From Halocaridina rubra (Eukaryota; Arthropoda; Malacostraca; Decapoda; Atyidae), in NCBI GenBank assembly GCA_037179515.1, contig JAXCGZ010000131.1, positions 70,704-134,703 of the forward strand: 64,000 nt of DNA, read 5' to 3'. This document shows positions 12,390 to 23,979 of the stretch, piece after piece. Under the pieces are notes generated by a model. The model did no database searches and had not been told where the DNA came from. It saw only the letters and a program-made list of their open reading frames with translations. How positions within the stretch are numbered: the stretch's first letter is position 1; every line of letters starts with the position of its first letter. A program made the translations under genes and the position numbers.

Positions 12390-12830
12390 CCATGTCACAG
12401 ATAAATTCTTCAAGTGCACAAAGATAGGAGTGGATTATCAGATCCTATCCAATTGCTCACACTTTTCATTGGTAGCTCTTATGTCTATCAGGTTTCTTCT
12501 ACTGAATTATATGTACATTTCACTATTTTGTCAAGTAAAGCCATATGTAAGCTGTGAATTGATCCTTGTGTAAAGACTTAAATATCTGTGACTTGTTGAG
12601 AATCACAGGTTATATTCTTACGAACAAGTCACAGAAACTTAAGTCTTTAAACAACTATCAATTCATTGCTCACAAGTAGCTTTATTTGTTAAAATAGACG
12701 AATGTATATAATATCAGCAGAAGAAACTTAAGAGATATAAATCTTATCACTGAAAAGTGTGGACAATTAAGTATGATTTTTCTTTGATCAGTGTGACACC
12801 AGTGCGGGTGAAGAAAATTGCCTTCATCAA
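12390..12830. repeat. Long inverted repeat with arms of about 170-200 bp
   Basis: The left arm (about 12390-12603) and right arm (about 12614-12830) are reverse complements with mismatches and small gaps, centred near 12609. Clear pairs are GAATTGAT near 12555 with ATCAATTC near 12661, TAAAGACTTAA with TTAAGTCTTTA, CTGTGACTTGTT with AACAAGTCACAG, and CACACTTTTCA with TGAAAAGTGTG. The loop is about 10 bp. It could be a foldback transposon or two head-to-head repeats. Confidence 0.75.
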
Positions 12831-12848
12831 GGCTGGGCATGAAGAAAA

Positions 12849-13105
12849 CATGAAGCAAGGGAAACAGAGATGGGAAGTGTTGTGGCTTGTCAGAGGGGAA
12901 GGGATAATTAGAGGTGTGTAACAAATATCATAGAACTTTCGGTTGATGATGCAGGCATTAAAAAGAAAAAAAAAAAAAAAAGTACCTGATGGAAGACTTA
13001 ACTTCGAGCTGTCCTGGACAGTCCTATTCTAGGCCTAACATCTTCAGCTATAGCGTTCAAACGGGCGTCTGGTGCCATGGACCAATCTACTACATTGGTA
13101 TATGG
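12849..13105 (+). repeat. Unclassified dispersed repeat, copy 1 (partner at 37.6 kb)
   Basis: It shares ordered blocks with 37588-37822: GAAACAGAGATGGGA, GACTTGTCAG-like and AAGGGATAAT, then GAAGACTTAAC-TCGAG, TGTCC-GGACAGTCCTA and CTTCAGCT, and finally GTGCCATGG-CCAA. Both copies are in the same orientation. No coding capacity or family was recognised. Confidence 0.75.
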
Positions 13106-13698
13106 GCTTTTCAATATATTAAATCGATTTTACAAGACTTCTACAGTTGTATTTGAAATAATTCTACGCATATTGTATCGTTTCATGAGTTGTACAAATA
13201 GCCATAAGGGGCAATTTGGAACCCTGTTAAGGATGTTTTTATTGTTGATGTTTGCCATTTTGCCATTATTATCCCCCATTGGAATGGAGTGGACACAGGT
13301 TGGAACTGAGGACTTAAGGTTAGGCACTTCTATCTTTGCGCTTAGGAAGTGTATATGACTTGGGAATCCAAATGTTATTAGTTTAATAATCTCCCGTGGA
13401 ACAGTAATACAATTGTGAATTTGGAATTTGCATTATCCACAGTCAAAGGGTCGATCCCTCGGAATTATATCACTTCCTGAAATGATTATGTGCATAAATG
13501 CAGTAAATACATACCTAAAAAGGACACCACCAAGGCGCGAGTACCATTGGTTATGGTGTGTAAAAGTCACTTAGATGTTTGTGCAAAAACCGTGAATTTA
13601 TCTGTCACTTATTTGCCTCGGTGGTACAAGCCTTGACTCCATTATTTACGTGTTCAAATCCTCTTAATGTTGTTTTTATGTAGATTATGTTGAAAGAT

Positions 13699-13700
<2 letters not shown>
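13106..13700. other. No recognisable gene
   Basis: I see nothing but short unsupported ORFs here. Confidence 0.5.

Positions 13701-13777
<77 letters not shown>
13701..13777. repeat. (AT)n microsatellite
   Basis: This is an uninterrupted AT array of 77 bp. Confidence 0.98.
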
Positions 13778-13779
<2 letters not shown>

Positions 13780-14344
13780 TAATTTGTGGAGTGTATCAAT
13801 ATGCTCAAAAAGTGAGAATTAAAAAGCTATATTGTCCATTGCATTTTGAATTGTGAATTTTTGAGACTCATACAATCCCATGGCAGAGAGCAAAAGGCAG
13901 CGTTACAAATATATGAAAAAAAAATATTTTTTTTTAATTCTTGTAGAGTTTCAAAGCATTCAGTGAAAGATATTGCTATTTAAAAATTATATTATTTTTA
14001 TTTCGTCATCAATAATTTGCTATTTGTTTTTTTGTAATACAAAATTTATAATATTATACTATAGCTTTTATATAGATTACAGACTCATTTTTCAAGCATT
14101 TGCGCAAAAAAAAAAACAAAAGTTATGCGGTGTCGTGCTCAAAATAGAAAAATAAGATAGCATATATTTTTAGGAGCAAAAATATATAAAAATATCCAAA
14201 TATCTTTTCAATAAATTATTGTGAATATTATTCGAAAATCAAAAGACGGCACGACAACTAATTTCCCTGAAGTTCTTATCTAGAAACAAAAGCTTTAAGT
14301 AATATACACCAAAATATTTATTTTTATATTTAAAATCATATGTT

Positions 14345-14541
14345 TAGTTTCGGTTTTACGTCACGAACTCCCTTTTATACTAAGGGCTAGGACGGTTGCC
14401 TTCTTGCGAAGGACTTGTTTTGGCAGATGTAATCGTTACCCTGAGTGTATGCCCTTACTAACCTCAGTCCGTGACAGGGCGCGAACCCTCGACCTGACGC
14501 CTCAGGGTCGCAGACGCTACCATTTTGCCACGGAGACTACA
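14345..14541 (-). mobile_element. tRNA-derived SINE
   Basis: On the minus strand it begins GTCTCCGTGGCAAAATGGTA (A-box region) and has a B box (GGTTCGCGCCC) at about 14479-14489, spaced as in tRNA-derived SINEs. A body of about 130 bp follows. A diverged relative lies at 42960-43068 in intron 3 of the Gq gene. The tRNA part does not close an acceptor stem, so it is not called as a tRNA gene. Confidence 0.75.
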
Positions 14542-14544
14542 TTT

Positions 14545-16255
14545 AAAATCATATGTAATATGCATATTTTATCAATATATCCTTGTAAGCGAGTAATTTG
14601 AGTAAAACTGAATTAGATACGTGACACCTTATCAATCAGGATGTATATATGGAAGAAAGTTAATACTTTTCAAATTCTATTTTCTTCAATAATAGGGATT
14701 GGAGCTCCGTATTTGAGACTTTTAATGTATATAATTTATGAATTTACATATTTTTTACTGATTACAGTACTCTATGACATCATAAATTAATCGTTATAAG
14801 CAATAATATACTTTTTGCTCACGAATTGTTCATAATCAATTCCGCCATACTTCCCATGTGAATATATCATCATATATTTTGCTTATAGCAAAGTGAACTT
14901 TTTACAGAATTTTTATTATATGTTTATGTAAAAGATAAATAGTTGATATATTAGAATTATTAGTGCAAAGATTGAAATATAAATATTTATAATTTATAAT
15001 TACATTTACGACTCTAGGCTGACGTCACTTAATGTCCTCTCTCTGTTCACCTTATTCGAAGTGAAATATATTCTTTATTAATCAAGAAGGCCTTTATAAT
15101 GTCTTTTCGTATTACAGGAATGTGTTGTTACGTAGCACAATTTTATGGTATAAGACATAAGGTGAGTTTTTTGCCTGAAAGTTTATTATGAAGGTGTTAA
15201 CAAATGCCATAAGGGGAGCAATCCACGGAGGTAGATTTAAGGATCGTTCATATTATTTCTACTGTGGGTTAAGTCGAGTTGTATTTTCTCCGTCGATTAC
15301 AAACCTGTATGGTATGATTCAATGGTATATTATAAAAAGTATTTTTTTTCATGCATAGAAGCATGTATTGCGAATCTAACAAATACCATGCTGGGGATGT
15401 CCCTTAACTCTTGTCCATGGAGGACCTTGATTTTCTCCTGTGAATTGAATAATTTCTCATTGTTTACAAACTTGTATGGAGGTCGTTATATAATGCCATC
15501 TTGTTTCAAAAGTAGCATAGTACGTATTAGACATTTGGGGACTTGGAAGGGATGAATTAGGGTGAGTTGGTAGGTCTTTGGTTAGGTCAGTAGGACCAGC
15601 ATATAAATGAACTCCTATTCAGATCAAGAAATTATGAAGGTAGTGTTCTTATTTACTACATACAGCTGATTTTTATTCAAGTAGTTTGTATCACCATTTG
15701 GTAATGTCATATTACTAGCTGGTTAAGATTCGTTTTATGCACCTTTCCAATAATCGAATTTTAACCTTTACCCTATAAATGTATGTACTGCTTCAAATAT
15801 GAGTTAGGTCAGATTAGTTGAGTTAGGGTAGATAATTTAGTTTGGTAGGAGGGGTGCATAAAATGAATCTTTACCTTATCAGTACTTAAGTTGAGGACAT
15901 TATGGTGTACTAAAATATTTGTACTCTGAAGGTGTATAAGGATTAGTTTTTGTACATTAAGCTGCCAAGTGTATGGTATCTGAAAATTTGGTAATTGTTT
16001 ATACTGTATTCACACACTCCAGGTAGGAGAACAATTTCTGAATTTAGTGATTTTGAATATTGTTCCAATGTGTCATGAACTTAGGGTGTGGAAGTAAACG
16101 TTAACCAAAACTTTTGTGATTATATATAGTGTTACTATCTCAGAGGCAAGGAAGGAAAAGACAGTTTATTAATGATATATCCCATATCAATAAGCAAGTA
16201 GTTTACAAACTGTGGATGAACTAACCTAACCATTAGTACCTGAGGAGTGAAGAAA
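14545..16255. other. AT-rich stretch, no recognisable gene
   Basis: No conserved domain or repeat pair was recognised. A 43-bp segment at 15119-15161 has exon-like borders (attacag before it, gtgagt after it) and 14 open codons, but nothing else supports it. Confidence 0.45.
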
Positions 16256-16259
16256 ATTG

Positions 16260-18479
16260 GAAAGTTGTGAATAAGGGTTCAACTAGGATGGTTCTCAGGA
16301 AAACTGATAGTTTTCAACTTCAAGTAGCTATTTCTTTTAGTTCACTTGGGGATGAATGTGACGGTGGAGGCAGTGAATCTTCAGGATCCATAAAGAGTGA
16401 TAGTTGTACTAGTGTCCATAGAGACAGAGGTGGAAAAAGCTTGTACTTTGTTGGTGATTCTCAGGTTAGGAACCTAGATAAGTCTCTCATAGTCGAAATA
16501 TCCCAGCCTCCAGATAAGTCTCGTTCTCTTGTAATTATAGGGTATTCACTGTGCAGATATGTAGACATCAAAGTCAGGCATAGAGTTAGGGGAAAGTATA
16601 TTTCCCTGGAGCAGGTATAAATACGGAAGGTGGGTGAGCCAGTGAATAGCTGGATAGAGGATAATGATGTGGTTTCTTTAATCTCAGATGGAAATGATGT
16701 AGAGGATGGTAGAAGTGAGGAGCTGATTAAGTTGTACAGTGTAGACAGGCCTTGGATAAGATCAGGAAGAGGGGTGCAGTTCCTGTGGTGTGTGGTATTC
16801 TGGCCAAAGTTCAGAGTAGTTGTCTCAAGCTATTGGAATTAATGCTAGGATGGAAGTCTTCTGTCGGGAGAATAATATTGTTTTTATAGATGGGTGGGAT
16901 CACTTCACTAGTCGATAGTACATGTATGCAAGGGATGGAGTTCATCTTTCCAGTACCGGTGTCTTGGTATTGGTTGGTTTGAAAGACAGAGTGGTAGGGG
17001 GATTTTGTTAGATAGAAACATTCAATGACAGCAACTGAATAATACTTGTGCAGAGAAATTAGTCAGTATGAGGTACTGTAAATAGTGAGTCTAATAACCG
17101 GGAGTGTAAGGATAACTATTATTTGGTAAATAGACCAAAAATTAATAAAAGAATAACCACAAGAAGGTTAAGCATAGAGAAAGTTTAAAGGTAAATGATA
17201 CAAATAGTCGTAGTTTAGATAACAAGAGAGAGGAACTGAGAGTCATAGTAAGTAGTTAGGGACTGGATATAATAAGCATTAGTGAAAGATGGATTAATTT
17301 GGAGAGTACACTTAAAGTTGAATACATAATTAATGGATATAAGCTTCATAATGTGGATCACAGTGCAGATAGAATAGGAGGAGGGGTAATCATGTATATA
17401 AAAGACAACCCCAGAAGCTGCATTAAGTTTGAAATTAAGACAAATCTACATTCAGAAACTGTATGGGTAAAAATTAAAAATTATACAGAAGGTCTTGTTG
17501 TAGGAGCAGTCTACAGACCACCGAATCTTGACAGTTTAAATTCGCAAATTATATATGATGAGATTGCTAAAGTGTCCAGGTCAAATAGAGTTTGCATTGT
17601 AGGCAATTTTAATTTTAGTAACATAAACTTGGAAACCATACCATGTGATAGTGGCTCTAAGGAGTTTTTAGAAGTACAGTTGTAGAAAACAATTTCCTTT
17701 CTCAGCATGTACTATAAGCAACACGGGGGATTAATATACTGGATTTAGTTTTCAGTAATAGAGAAAATGTGGTTACAAATTTAGAAATTGGTGAACCATT
17801 GAGTAACAGTGACCATACTTCCATTACACTCAACTTAATTTTCAAGGTAACTATTAAGGAAAATAAGAGCATTGTTCCAAACTTTAGAGTAGATTCTGAT
17901 GGGTTGAAAACTAAATTATCTAATGAGGTCTGGGAAGGGATATCTAGAGTACAGAGGTGGGCAGTTAATCCAGCAGGTCAGGTCGCAGGTAACAGTCCAA
18001 GAAAGGGGTACCAAAGGTTAACACTAGGTCAAGGATTAGCACAAGATGATATCAATACAATAAAGTCTGTCACAGATAATAATAGCAGTCCGTCAGTTAA
18101 TATAAATTTGGATGAAGAATATAAAAGTTTTGTCACAACTCTTAAGGATAGTCAGAAAGACTATATTCCCATGAAACATTTCAGATCAAGAAAAAATGAC
18201 CCTAAATGGATGGACAACAGAATAAAGAATCTTATAGGTATTGAATATACAGGAAACTAAAAAGAAGTGAAGAACAGTTGCCTCATGGCAGCAATATATA
18301 CAGTTAAGCAGGGATGTTAAAAAGAAAGAGTCGAAAAGAAAATACGAAGTTAAAATAGCAGGAGAAGCTAAAGAAAATCCTAAAAGTTTTTATCAACATT
18401 ATCAGACTAAATTTAAGGGAAAAGTCGGACCAGTTGAAGTAGCCAATGGTCATATCACAGATGATGATAAAGAGATGTG
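16260..18479 (+). mobile_element. LINE-B: old CR1-type LINE, 5' part (ORF1 esterase-like, endonuclease, RT N-terminus)
   Basis: The ORF1 relic holds an SGNH/GDSL-esterase-like region: GDSQVRNLD near 16456, GYSLCRYVD near 16542, and a distal DGVHLSSTGV with the D-x-x-H motif near 16935. Such a domain is typical of CR1/L2-group ORF1 proteins. The endonuclease follows at about 17200-17850, with SLDNKREEL, ISISERW, GGGVIMYIKD and GAVYRPPN. GNFNF replaces the catalytic GDFN, and SDHT follows. The RT N-terminal linker runs to 18479, where LINE-A copy 2 interrupts it. The frames are broken in many places. Confidence 0.8.
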
Positions 18480-20149
18480 ATTACCTAATTGTGTTTACGG
18501 GAAAGAGCCCAAAGCTCGTATCTTCCCGTCTCCTGATCGGTTCCATTTTTAGACTTAGTGATACTTATCATACCTGTCCTTAAAACTATGGATTGAGGTA
18601 GCATTAACTACCTCCTCGCTTAGCGAATTCCAATTATCAACTACTCTTACACTGAAAAAGTATTTCCTTACATCCTGCAAACAAGTTTTCTTCCGAAGCT
18701 TCAAACTATGACCTCTAGTTCTAGAGCCAGCCATATCGAAATATCGATCCCTATCCACTCTATCATAACCATGAAGGAATTTAAAGACTGTCACCATATC
18801 CCCCCTTACTCTTCTAGCTTCGAGTGATGGCAAGTCTAATTCCCTCAGCCTCTCATCATAACCGAGATTGCGTATTTCTGGCACCAGTTTCGTGGCATGT
18901 TTTTGAACTTTTTCAAGCTTAGCTATGTGCTTTTTCAAGTGCGGATTCCAAAAGGGGGCTGCATATTCGAGTTTTGGCCTCACATAGGTTACATAAATAT
19001 TTCTGAACATTTCCTTGTCCATGTGCCTGAAGGCTACCCTTACATTTGATAAGAATGCATATGCTGCCCTTACTACGCCATTTATATGTATTTCTGGAGA
19101 CAAATCTGCCAGTATGTTTACTCCTAGATCTCTCTCATTTTCTGTCTCTTGAAGTTGTACTCCAGCCACCGAGTAGTCAAGCTTGGGCCTTCTTGCACTT
19201 GTACCCATTCTCATTACCTTACATTTTGAGGTATTGAATTTCATTAGCCACTTTTCTGACCACTCATGCAGATTATTTAGATCCTCCTGAAGTTCTCTAC
19301 CATTGTTCTCGTTTTTTACTTTCTTCGCAATCTTTGCATCATCTGCAAACTTATTCATGAATGAATTTACAGACTCTGGTAGGTCATTTACATATACAAG
19401 GAACAAAAGTGGCCCTAAAACTGAACCCTGTGGGACTCCACTACTAACTCTTCTCCATTCAGACACTGAGTGTCTTACTCTAACCCTCTGTTCCCTTCCT
19501 TCTAAGTAAGTTTTTATCCATTCCAAGACATTTCCACCTATTCTAGCCATTGATTGCAGCTTCTTAATAAGTCTCCCATGTGGAACAGTGTCAAACGCTT
19601 TCTGGAAGTCTAGGAATATGCAATCTGCCCAGCCCTCTCTTTCCTGTAAGATTTGGCTTACCTCATCATAAAATTCTAATAAGTTTGTTACTGTTGATCT
19701 TCCTTCTCTGAAGCCATGTTGCCTCACTGACAAAAAGTTGAAGGATTCCAAGTGAAGAGAGATATGTTTCCTTAGTAGTTTCTCCATAAGTTTGCAAACT
19801 ATGCTGGTCAAGGAAACTGGTCTATAGTTCAGAGCCGTATCCCTCCTTCCCTTTTTGAAGATAGGTATCACATTTGCTTGTTTCCAGCATCTTGGAATCT
19901 CCCCCGACTCCAATGACTCCTTAAATATGATACTTAGTGCCACTGATATTGTGTTTGCGCATTTTTTAAGCACATGAGGGGATATGTCATCAGGACCTGT
20001 AGCTTTATGAACATCTAAATCCATCAGCGCTTTGCATACCTCTGTGGCTGTAAGGTTGATGTTCTCTAATACCGGCCCTTGAGCTTCTATCACTGCAATC
20101 TGAGGGGGTGGGGTATTTTCTACTGTAAATACTGACTGAAACTCCTTGT
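18480..20149 (-). mobile_element. LINE-A copy 2, inserted antisense into LINE-B
   Basis: It is 5'-truncated at the same region as the other copies. It begins at the 14-bp tail unit (ATTACCTAATTGTG) at 18480 and ends at ACTCCTTGT at 20149. The host LINE reads D-D-K-E-M-C at the left edge and C-L-N-E-Y-S at the right edge. If the element and a 2-3 bp overlap (GTG) are removed, the host frame is continuous, so the insertion was clean. The copy keeps an undamaged RT frame. Confidence 0.92.
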
Positions 20150-20231
20150 GTACATGTTTGAATGAATATTCCTTATCTGTATTTACCGATGAAGACTTGG
20201 AATATATTCCAAAGGTAGAATCCATATACAC
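18555..20231 (-). CDS. LINE-A reverse transcriptase, open over 558 codons (chimeric N-terminus)
   Basis: This is a non-LTR reverse transcriptase missing its endonuclease. Landmarks by approximate residue are ATGPDDISPHVLKKCAN (about 75), PIFKKGRRDTALNYRPVSLT (about 125), FLDFQKAFDTVPH (about 210), GVPQGSVLGPLLFLVYVNDL (about 265), catalytic FADDAK (about 295), ERDLGVNIL (about 365) and the CR1/L2-type tail ending SFKDRYDKYH. About the first 27 codons are not LINE-A. They are antisense sequence of the host LINE-B (20150-20231), so the ATG is a product of the insertion. The frame is intact, but the protein would lack endonuclease. Confidence 0.85.
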   Translation of the reverse strand: MYMDSTFGIYSKSSSVNTDKEYSFKHVHKEFQSVFTVENTPPPQIAVIEAQGPVLENINLTATEVCKALMDLDVHKATGPDDISPHVLKKCANTISVALSIIFKESLESGEIPRCWKQANVIPIFKKGRRDTALNYRPVSLTSIVCKLMEKLLRKHISLHLESFNFLSVRQHGFREGRSTVTNLLEFYDEVSQILQEREGWADCIFLDFQKAFDTVPHGRLIKKLQSMARIGGNVLEWIKTYLEGREQRVRVRHSVSEWRRVSSGVPQGSVLGPLLFLVYVNDLPESVNSFMNKFADDAKIAKKVKNENNGRELQEDLNNLHEWSEKWLMKFNTSKCKVMRMGTSARRPKLDYSVAGVQLQETENERDLGVNILADLSPEIHINGVVRAAYAFLSNVRVAFRHMDKEMFRNIYVTYVRPKLEYAAPFWNPHLKKHIAKLEKVQKHATKLVPEIRNLGYDERLRELDLPSLEARRVRGDMVTVFKFLHGYDRVDRDRYFDMAGSRTRGHSLKLRKKTCLQDVRKYFFSVRVVDNWNSLSEEVVNATSIHSFKDRYDKYH

Positions 20232-21430
20232 ACAGTTCAGATAATATACTTAGTACAATAATTGGAGAGAAATCGGAGTGGGGCTCAGTTACTAGTGGGG
20301 TACCACAAGGCTCCGAACTTGGTCCTCTATTATTCATCATATATCTAAAAGATCTAGATTCGGATATCAGTAGTAACCAAAGTAAATTCGCAGATGAAAC
20401 TACATAGGTAGAATTATAAATGGAAAATAAGATATTAATGCTTTACAAGAAGATCCGAATAAATTATTTGAATGGTCAGAGAATTGGCAAACGGAATTTA
20501 ATGTTGAAATGTGTAAAGTAGTAAAACTGGGTACTAAAATAGACAATGCGAGTTATAAGCTAAATAACCATGAAATCCTGAGCTCTCAGTGTGAGAGGGA
20601 TTTAGGAGTTCTTTTGAGTAGTAATCTTAAGCCAAGAGAGCAGTGTACTGCGGTCAGAAATAAAGCAAACAGAATTTTAGGATTTATCTCAAGAATTGTT
20701 AGCAATAAGATTGAAAAGGTTATTTTACAACTCTGTCTTGCATTAGTTAGGCCCCATCTGTGCTATTCTGGTCACCCTATTATAGGATGGGAATTGAATC
20801 CTTGGAGAGAGTGCAGCGAAGAATGACCAAGATGATACACAATATCAGAAATCTACCATATGAAGACAGGCTAAAAAACCTTAATCTGCACTCTCTAGAG
20901 AGGTGAAGAGTTAAGGGGGATATGATGGTATATAAATGGTGTAAAGGGATTAAGAAGGGTGATAATAATGAAGTTTTAAAAATTCATGATCAAACCAGAA
21001 CACGAAAGAATGGGTTTAAACTTGATAATTTTAGGTTCAGAAAGGAAATCGGTAAAAATTGGTTTGGTAATAGAGTAGCTAATACATGGAACGGGCTTCC
21101 TAGTAGTATAATAAATGCCAATACCATAGACACTTTCAAATGTAGGTTAGACAGGCATATAACAGATGAGAGGTGGGTATGAATAGAGTAGTGCTTTGTG
21201 CTTAGCAACCCCAGTACCTACACCTGAGCCTAGGTACCTGCAGTTCTCCCGCTGACTGCGGTTATAACCAGGGCAGGAGGGCATTACACGTTCCCCCTCT
21301 GACTGTGGCGAAAAGTTGGCAAGGAGGACTAACACTAGTAGACAACGATCCCAATGAAGGCTAGTGGACCTGAGGATGTTTGTCGAATGGCAAAAATCCC
21401 TCCAAAAATAAATAATGATAATTATTATTA
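20150..21430 (+). mobile_element. LINE-B: old CR1-type LINE, 3' part (RT remainder and 3' UTR)
   Basis: The host LINE resumes with NEYSLSVFTDEDLEYIPK, then GVPQGSELGPLLFIIYLKDL in shifted frames, FEWSENWQTEFN, ERDLGVLLSSNLK, ALVRPHLCY and a C-terminal block NTWNGLPSSIINANTIDTFK ending near 21182. The core FADD region is broken (stop within SKFADET-like sequence). A 3' UTR of about 230 bp ends in short AATAATG/ATTATT repeats near 21430. It is inactive. Confidence 0.8.
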
Positions 21431-22044
21431 GTTGAAGAATCATAAAAAAAGGATAAAAAAATATAGTAGAATAGAATAAGTCGGACATCCTGAGATCATC
21501 AGTCAAAAATGGAGCTGACTCGTGTGTGACAGTAGGCGTGTGGCAGTGTCCTCTTTTCTTATGCTTTTAAAACTAATATTGTCATTTAACTTCAAAAGTT
21601 TTTTGCCCCTCAGCCCGTATCTTAACCAATCTAACCAAACGTAGCATAACCTTATGGTGAAATAGTGAAAAATTTTCATTTTGACACAATTTAAGAGGAA
21701 TATCTCATTAAAAAATGTAGGGGAGGTCAGTCTATCAAGAAAATTGGCCAAAAGAGTCTCAACTGGACCCAGGAACTATGCTCAGTTAGTACTCATATTA
21801 AGAATTTGAATTAAAGTACTTGCAATTTCAATTTATATATACCGTATTAATTTTCATTGACAATTTCATTTTATATATACTGTATTTATTTTTCATAAAT
21901 TGTTGTGTTCGTGTGCCCTTCAAATTTTTTTTTGCGTCACTTTGTCTTTCCGGGGTGGTTAAGATTTAAATCACCTGATTTAAATCGATTTAAATCATAG
22001 TAAAAAAAAATCTTTAATTCAATTGAAATGATTTTTTGACAAAA
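21431..22044. other. No recognisable gene; triple GATTTAAATC motif
   Basis: Three near-identical palindromic GATTTAAATC motifs lie at about 21963-21999, next to the end of Rep-B copy 2. They may be its terminal repeat. Confidence 0.45.
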
Positions 22045-23510
22045 TATAATTCTACTCCATGGTAATGATTTAGCTACTATATTCTGGTAGTTGATTACAT
22101 CCTCCTTGGAAGGTGGCAAGAATACTTCCTCCTTGTTCCCCTGTATATTGTAAAAGTTGACTAACTGGGGCAGAGCAAGGGAGACTGGGAATCCCCTCCT
22201 CTGTATTTTCTTCCCATGGAGCGTCAAGACATTTTGGTCTGACTCAGCCACCCTTCTTATAAAGGGGTATATAGCTCTTTTATATAGATATTTCATTAGT
22301 AGTCAAGTAGGTTAACATTTCGAATTTACTTTTATGGAAGATTTCAGATTATATCAGTTTCATTTAAGTTTTTAGAAGTAATAAAGGGACAAACATGAAA
22401 CCAGATAGGGATATCTTGAAGAAAGAATATTTGACACTTTCCCACTTTCTAGCAAATATAAGGTCAAAGGTAGCAAGGGAGGGTCTTTTCACTCCCAAGC
22501 TAGGACACACTGAAGAGTAGAATGCCTATGAGTGCCATTCATATTGTCTTCCAGCTTTTGTGTCATTCTATGGAAGAAAGGCACCAATTAAAGAGCTTAA
22601 TTTTGGCAAAAAGGTTGTAGAATTCCTCTCCCCCTTTCCATTCTAAGATAAGGGATCAGTAAGGTCAGGAAGAGGCATAATAGCTAATGACTGTTCTTAG
22701 GTTTTTAACTAAGTATCTTTTAACAAATTAATTTTTTTCCAAAGTTTGAGAACTGAGAGGTACATGTTTACTTCTGTTCTGTGCAATCAGGGGTAAAGAA
22801 AAGGTATCAGACCTGGAGATTGTTCATTATGATTTCTGCTGAGCACATTTTCAGTATTAGATACTTGTGTTTTCCCAAGGATGAAAAATATGAAAATTAA
22901 GTTTTAACAATTGCAGTTTTTTCTCAAGAGTGTAGCAAAGCCCGAACTTTTCATAAGCATTTCATCGGAGCATACTTTCAATATTTGATTTTTTTAAGAG
23001 GATGAAAAATTTTACAATAAGTACATAATTGCTTATGCAGTACTGTCCAATTTTGTAATAGATTTTTTTTATTTAGTGTGTTGGAAATATGCCTAATGCT
23101 TTTTTTTTCTGCAGTACAGTGATCCCTTATCTTACAATGTTAATTGGTTCCACAACTTCCCATATAAATCAGAAATCGCATGTAGTCCAACTATGTATGT
23201 AATTAGCATATGAATTTTTCACCTCATGTATGCTCTGAATTATGCCTAAATTACTGTTCTGTACTTAAACTTTGCTAGATACAATTTAAATTTATGGAAA
23301 ACAGTACCTTACTGTAGTTGCTATAATGTATTTTTGGGGGGAACATTTATCTTGATTTTTTTTTTAAGATTTTCCAACTACGTATGCTTAAAACCACACT
23401 AAAAAAAAAAAACATGTAAGATGAGGAATAATTGCACATGCCATAAGAACAGTTGTAGTTGTTAGTTATTATCCTGCTCACTTTTGTGAGGGAGTATTAT
23501 ATTTGATGCA
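22045..23510 (-). repeat. Rep-B copy 2, about 1.5 kb, uninterrupted
   Basis: The minus strand matches the two parts of Rep-B at 3458-3780 and 5569-6745 in the same order, without the LINE. Its distal part encodes an open region (22296-21937) with RRVAESDQNVLTLHGKKIQR and then FLPPSKEDVINYQNIVAKSL. That region is recognisable in the other copy, so the repeat once carried a protein. I do not recognise the family. Confidence 0.75.
23117..23432. mobile_element. MITE-like unit inside Rep-B
   Basis: The ends are inverted: CAGTGATCCCTTATCTTAC on the left and the complement of GTGCAATTATTCCTCATCTTAC on the right. The interior is AT-rich and non-coding. A diverged form is present in Rep-B copy 1 (3510-3780), so the insertion predates the Rep-B duplication, or the unit belongs to Rep-B itself. 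Confidence 0.5.
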
Positions 23511-23921
23511 CTAAAAATATCTAGTATTAGTTTGCTTACGAAAAGCAAGCATAGGAAAACCGGGAGTCAAAAGGAATTAGATGAAGCAGTTTACAAATGG
23601 TATGTTCGTCAGAAAGCTTGAGGCATTAACGTGCTTTCTTGTGCCATTAGAAATGCATGGCTAAGACTCAGTAAGCATCTAGTAATATAATGCAGTATTA
23701 GTGATGATTGACTGTGGTGTTATCGTAATTGCCTTGAGCTACATAATGTGAATGTGAAGGTTGAAGCTTTCACCGCAGATACAGCAGGTGCCAAATCTTT
23801 CCGTATGGCAGCTTCTCCTGACCAACCAACACCTAGTTCCTCTCTCCCTCAGGAAGAGCCCCTCTATTCACCATTGCAACTTTGCTCAGTATCAATGGAG
23901 CATTAAAGATCCAATGACATA

Positions 23922-23979
23922 GAATAAAATTTTTAGCCCACCACTGCTAAGAATAAAATTTTTAGCCCACCACTGCTAA
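23922..23979. repeat. 29-bp perfect tandem duplication
   Basis: The unit beginning GAATAAAATTTTTAGCCCAC occurs twice without change at 23922-23950 and 23951-23979. Confidence 0.95.

Noticed and set aside
12151..12573. 140-codon ORF
   Set aside because: It overlaps the left arm of the long inverted repeat, has no family signature and is AT-driven.
15119..15161. 43-bp exon-like segment with AG and GT borders
   Set aside because: It is too short and has no partner exon or recognisable peptide. AG/GT pairs of this spacing arise by chance.
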